Shown here piece by piece: positions 7,176 to 8,763 of a stretch of DNA of 8,763 nt (positions within the stretch are counted from its first letter, which is position 1; each line of letters starts with the position of its first letter). This DNA comes from Zoogloeaceae bacterium (lineage in GTDB: Bacteria; Pseudomonadota; Gammaproteobacteria; Burkholderiales; Rhodocyclaceae): positions 1-8,763 of the forward strand of contig JAITNI010000167.1 in NCBI GenBank assembly GCA_031290535.1, given 5' to 3'. Made by a program: the position numbers and the translations under genes. The notes below the pieces were generated by a model, which ran no database searches, was not told the DNA's origin, and was given only the letters and a program-made list of their open reading frames with translations.

Positions 7176-8537
7176 ATGACCCCCAAAGAATTAGCCTGGG
7201 CGTTTATCAAGGCGTACACCAGCGCCCACAACGAGCCGTTTACCAAAGGCAGCGTTTTTGGCAGAACCGATACACTTCAGAACCTGCGGGCGCGGCTGGG
7301 TGTAGAGCGGGACAAGATCATGGACGATTCTGCGGCGCTGTTTGAATTCGCCAAGGAATGCCTGTCCAGCACCACTGTGCTTTTTGATCTGGGTTTGGAC
7401 GCGCTCAATAAAGAAGAGCTTGGCGCGCTTGTCCCGCTTGCCCTGCACATGTGCGCCAGATACGGCACGAAGGACACGCTGGCCGAAAGTGTGCTGGACA
7501 CCGTCGCCCGGCAGTTTCCCGAACTTCTGCATCAGGACATCAGGGACGTTTTTCAACTTTCCTGCGACAGCCCCTATGGCGCGTTTGAAAAAGCCTGGCG
7601 CGGTCTGGACAGGGCCAGCCTTGAATTTTTCAAAAACAAGCTGACCTCAACCGAGTGGGACAGGGGCGAAGCGTCCAGACTGGAGCGCGGAGAACTGACG
7701 ATCAAGCGAAAATTGTTAAAAACCCTGCTCGCCAGCCGCGACAAGGAAACAATTGAATTCGTGTACCAATATATGCTGGAAAACAGACCGCTGATTGCCG
7801 AACGCCTGAAAAACCGGGAGGATTACCAGCGGTTTCTGGATGTCTCGATTGAAGACGTGGGCTTTACCAGAAGAGGCGGCGAAATCGTGTCCTGCTGCCC
7901 CAGCGCGTCGTATCATTTTGTCTTTCAAAAATATTACTATTTTCGGGGCAAGCGCCGCCGCCACGCAACAGAAACGCTCGAACCCGTGACGCCCTGCCTT
8001 GAATTTGGCGGCGTTCTGGAAGAAGGCGAAAATCCGCTGTGCCACCTCATCACTCTGGAACCCATCCCGGCAGGCATCAAAATAAGTGGCCTGCGCCGTC
8101 TGGTTTTGGGCGTGCATTTGCGTGAAACGGACATGAGTATTCCGTTTTATCAGCACGATCAAAACGGTTATCCCGTCAAAATAAAGGACGCCAGCAATGA
8201 GGTCAGAGAGGAGGATCGTTGTCATAATTTCCCCATCAAACCCTCTACCGTCGCCTTTGCGCCAACACCGCAAAGATGGATATTGCAGGAGTGGGAGGAC
8301 GGCAATGGCAATATGTTCAAACTCGGCGGCGAGCCTGCCTGGATACAAAGCCCGGACATCCAGACCTGTCCCGTATGTGGCGAAAAAATGGATTTTTTGA
8401 TGCAACTGGACAACGGCCTGCCCGATATGGACAAGGAAAGGAAGGACGGCGAAGTCTGGTGGGGCAGCGGCGGCATGTGCTATGTGCTCTGGTGCGATAA
8501 ATGCAACGTCAGCGCCTATGTGATGCAATGCACCTGA
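7176..8537 (+). CDS. Uncharacterised protein with C-terminal DUF1963/YwqG-like domain
   Basis: The 453-residue product is predicted soluble, with no signal peptide or membrane span. Residues 1 to about 230 look largely helical and match no family I recognise. The C-terminal part resembles DUF1963 (YwqG-like) proteins: LGGEPAWIQ at 383-391, MDFLMQLD at 405-412, then a WWGSGG segment before the C-terminal strand. Within it, CPVC (398-401) and CDKC (440-443) could form a four-cysteine zinc site, and another Cys is penultimate. ATG 7176 is chosen because AGGGAG lies 6 bases upstream. An upstream in-frame ATG at 7089 falls inside the dispersed repeat and would add 29 residues of repeat translation. 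Function is unknown. The gene stands alone, divergent from the kinase operon and bounded by repeats on both sides, as mobile or accessory genes often are. Confidence 0.75.
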   Translation: MTPKELAWAFIKAYTSAHNEPFTKGSVFGRTDTLQNLRARLGVERDKIMDDSAALFEFAKECLSSTTVLFDLGLDALNKEELGALVPLALHMCARYGTKDTLAESVLDTVARQFPELLHQDIRDVFQLSCDSPYGAFEKAWRGLDRASLEFFKNKLTSTEWDRGEASRLERGELTIKRKLLKTLLASRDKETIEFVYQYMLENRPLIAERLKNREDYQRFLDVSIEDVGFTRRGGEIVSCCPSASYHFVFQKYYYFRGKRRRHATETLEPVTPCLEFGGVLEEGENPLCHLITLEPIPAGIKISGLRRLVLGVHLRETDMSIPFYQHDQNGYPVKIKDASNEVREEDRCHNFPIKPSTVAFAPTPQRWILQEWEDGNGNMFKLGGEPAWIQSPDIQTCPVCGEKMDFLMQLDNGLPDMDKERKDGEVWWGSGGMCYVLWCDKCNVSAYVMQCT

Positions 8538-8558
8538 AATCGTTTGCCGCGCCCAAGT

Positions 8559-8648
8559 TTTCCCCTGACAAGGGAAGGTGCAGAAGGGGTTTGAGAGGGG
8601 TTCAGATTGCACAGACCCCAAATTCCCCTCAATCCCCCCTTGTCAGGG
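8559..8648. repeat. C/G-run palindromic repeat, copy B, interrupted at its right end
   Basis: This second copy of the element at 1588-1702 has left arm TTTCCCCTGACAAGGGAAGG through GAGGGGTTCAGA and right arm CCCCTCAATCCCCCCTTGTCAGGG. The right arm should continue with more G residues and GAAG, as in copy A, but it breaks after CAGGG at 8648 and enters the insertion-sequence end. It begins 22 bases after the 7176 gene's stop, and its leading hairpin (TTCCC/GGGAA) might also help end that transcript. Confidence 0.7.
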
Positions 8649-8668
8649 CAGTGCAAACTTTTTATTGT

Positions 8669-8679
8669 TATAATATAAT
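8669..8679 (+). promoter_or_regulatory. Two overlapping TATAAT boxes of the IS transposase promoter
   Basis: TATAAT occurs at 8669-8674 and again at 8674-8679, 32-42 bases before the transposase ATG, in a locally AT-rich stretch unlike its surroundings. No good -35 is spaced for either box, which fits the low expression typical of insertion sequences. Confidence 0.45.
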
Positions 8680-8710
8680 GAGGGGGTCAAAGTCCCAGGA
8701 GGAGCTTGAA

Positions 8711-8763
8711 ATGCAATGCCATCACTGCGGTAGCGAGCATTATCGAAAGAATGGAAGTTATCA
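8711..8763 (+). CDS. IS1-like transposase (InsA-type zinc-finger start), partial
   Basis: Only the first 17 complete codons are present before the window ends. They read M-Q-C-H-H-C-G-S-E-H-Y-R-K-N-G-S-Y, a Cys-x2-Cys half of a zinc finger followed by RKNG. This is typical of the N-terminal DNA-binding finger of IS1-family transposases. A strong AGGAGG (8697-8702) lies 8 bases before the ATG. Other small zinc-finger transposase families begin similarly, so the family is likely but not certain. Confidence 0.65.
   Translation, partial: MQCHHCGSEHYRKNGSY

Larger units (their letters stand above)
8647..8763 (+). mobile_element. Left end of an insertion sequence, probably IS1 family (partial)
   Basis: The copy B repeat is cut at about 8647-8649, where sequence starting GGCAGTGCAAACTTTTTA begins. 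This resembles IS1-type termini (GG...TGC...AACTT). It is followed by a promoter-like region, a strong Shine-Dalgarno site and the start of a small Cys-rich reading frame, the usual order at an IS1 left end. The right end and target duplication are outside the window, so family assignment and the exact boundary are provisional. Confidence 0.6.

Noticed and set aside
7716..8621. A 301-codon minus-strand frame opposite the 7176 gene
   Set aside because: It runs opposite a gene with a good start site and recognisable C-terminal domain, and it begins inside a palindromic repeat.

Overview
The window looks like a chromosomal segment of a fairly high-GC proteobacterium. RuvB (GTG start, N-terminus beginning M-I-E-T-D) is of the gamma/betaproteobacterial type, and the intergenic regions are full of short palindromic repeats. 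I cannot name the genus. No rRNA, tRNA or CRISPR array is visible.

Layout. (1) 1-241: two tandem copies of a module of about 120 bp that combines a dispersed palindromic repeat with the ribosome-binding site and first codons of ruvB. (2) 227-1291 (+): complete ruvB, the Holliday-junction branch-migration motor. (3) 1292-2034: about 740 bp with no convincing gene, holding one copy each of two dispersed repeat families. (4) 6896-2035 (-): a compact three-gene operon. In transcription order it encodes a NrdG-like radical SAM protein, a 982-residue membrane-anchored Ser/Thr protein kinase with two N-terminal zinc ribbons, and a 403-residue multi-pass membrane protein. The N-terminal ~145 residues of that last protein are recognisably an IS5-family transposase N-terminus that has lost the first catalytic aspartate. 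(5) 6897-7175: divergent intergenic region with another repeat copy. (6) 7176-8537 (+): a 453-residue protein with a C-terminal DUF1963/YwqG-like, cysteine-bearing domain. (7) 8559-8648: a second copy of the other palindromic repeat, apparently interrupted by (8) 8647-8763: the left end of an insertion sequence, probably IS1 family, with its promoter, strong Shine-Dalgarno site and first 17 transposase codons.

The best candidate for an undescribed system is the minus-strand operon. Its genes overlap by 13 bp and lie 9 bp apart, which implies co-expression. Two products are predicted to be membrane proteins, so a kinase and a transposase-derived partner could act together at the membrane, with the radical SAM protein as a modification or activation enzyme. 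The function is inference; the architecture and the transposase resemblance are read from the sequence and from family knowledge. The partner gene is also a compositional mosaic, with an AT-rich 3' half after a GC-rich 5' half.
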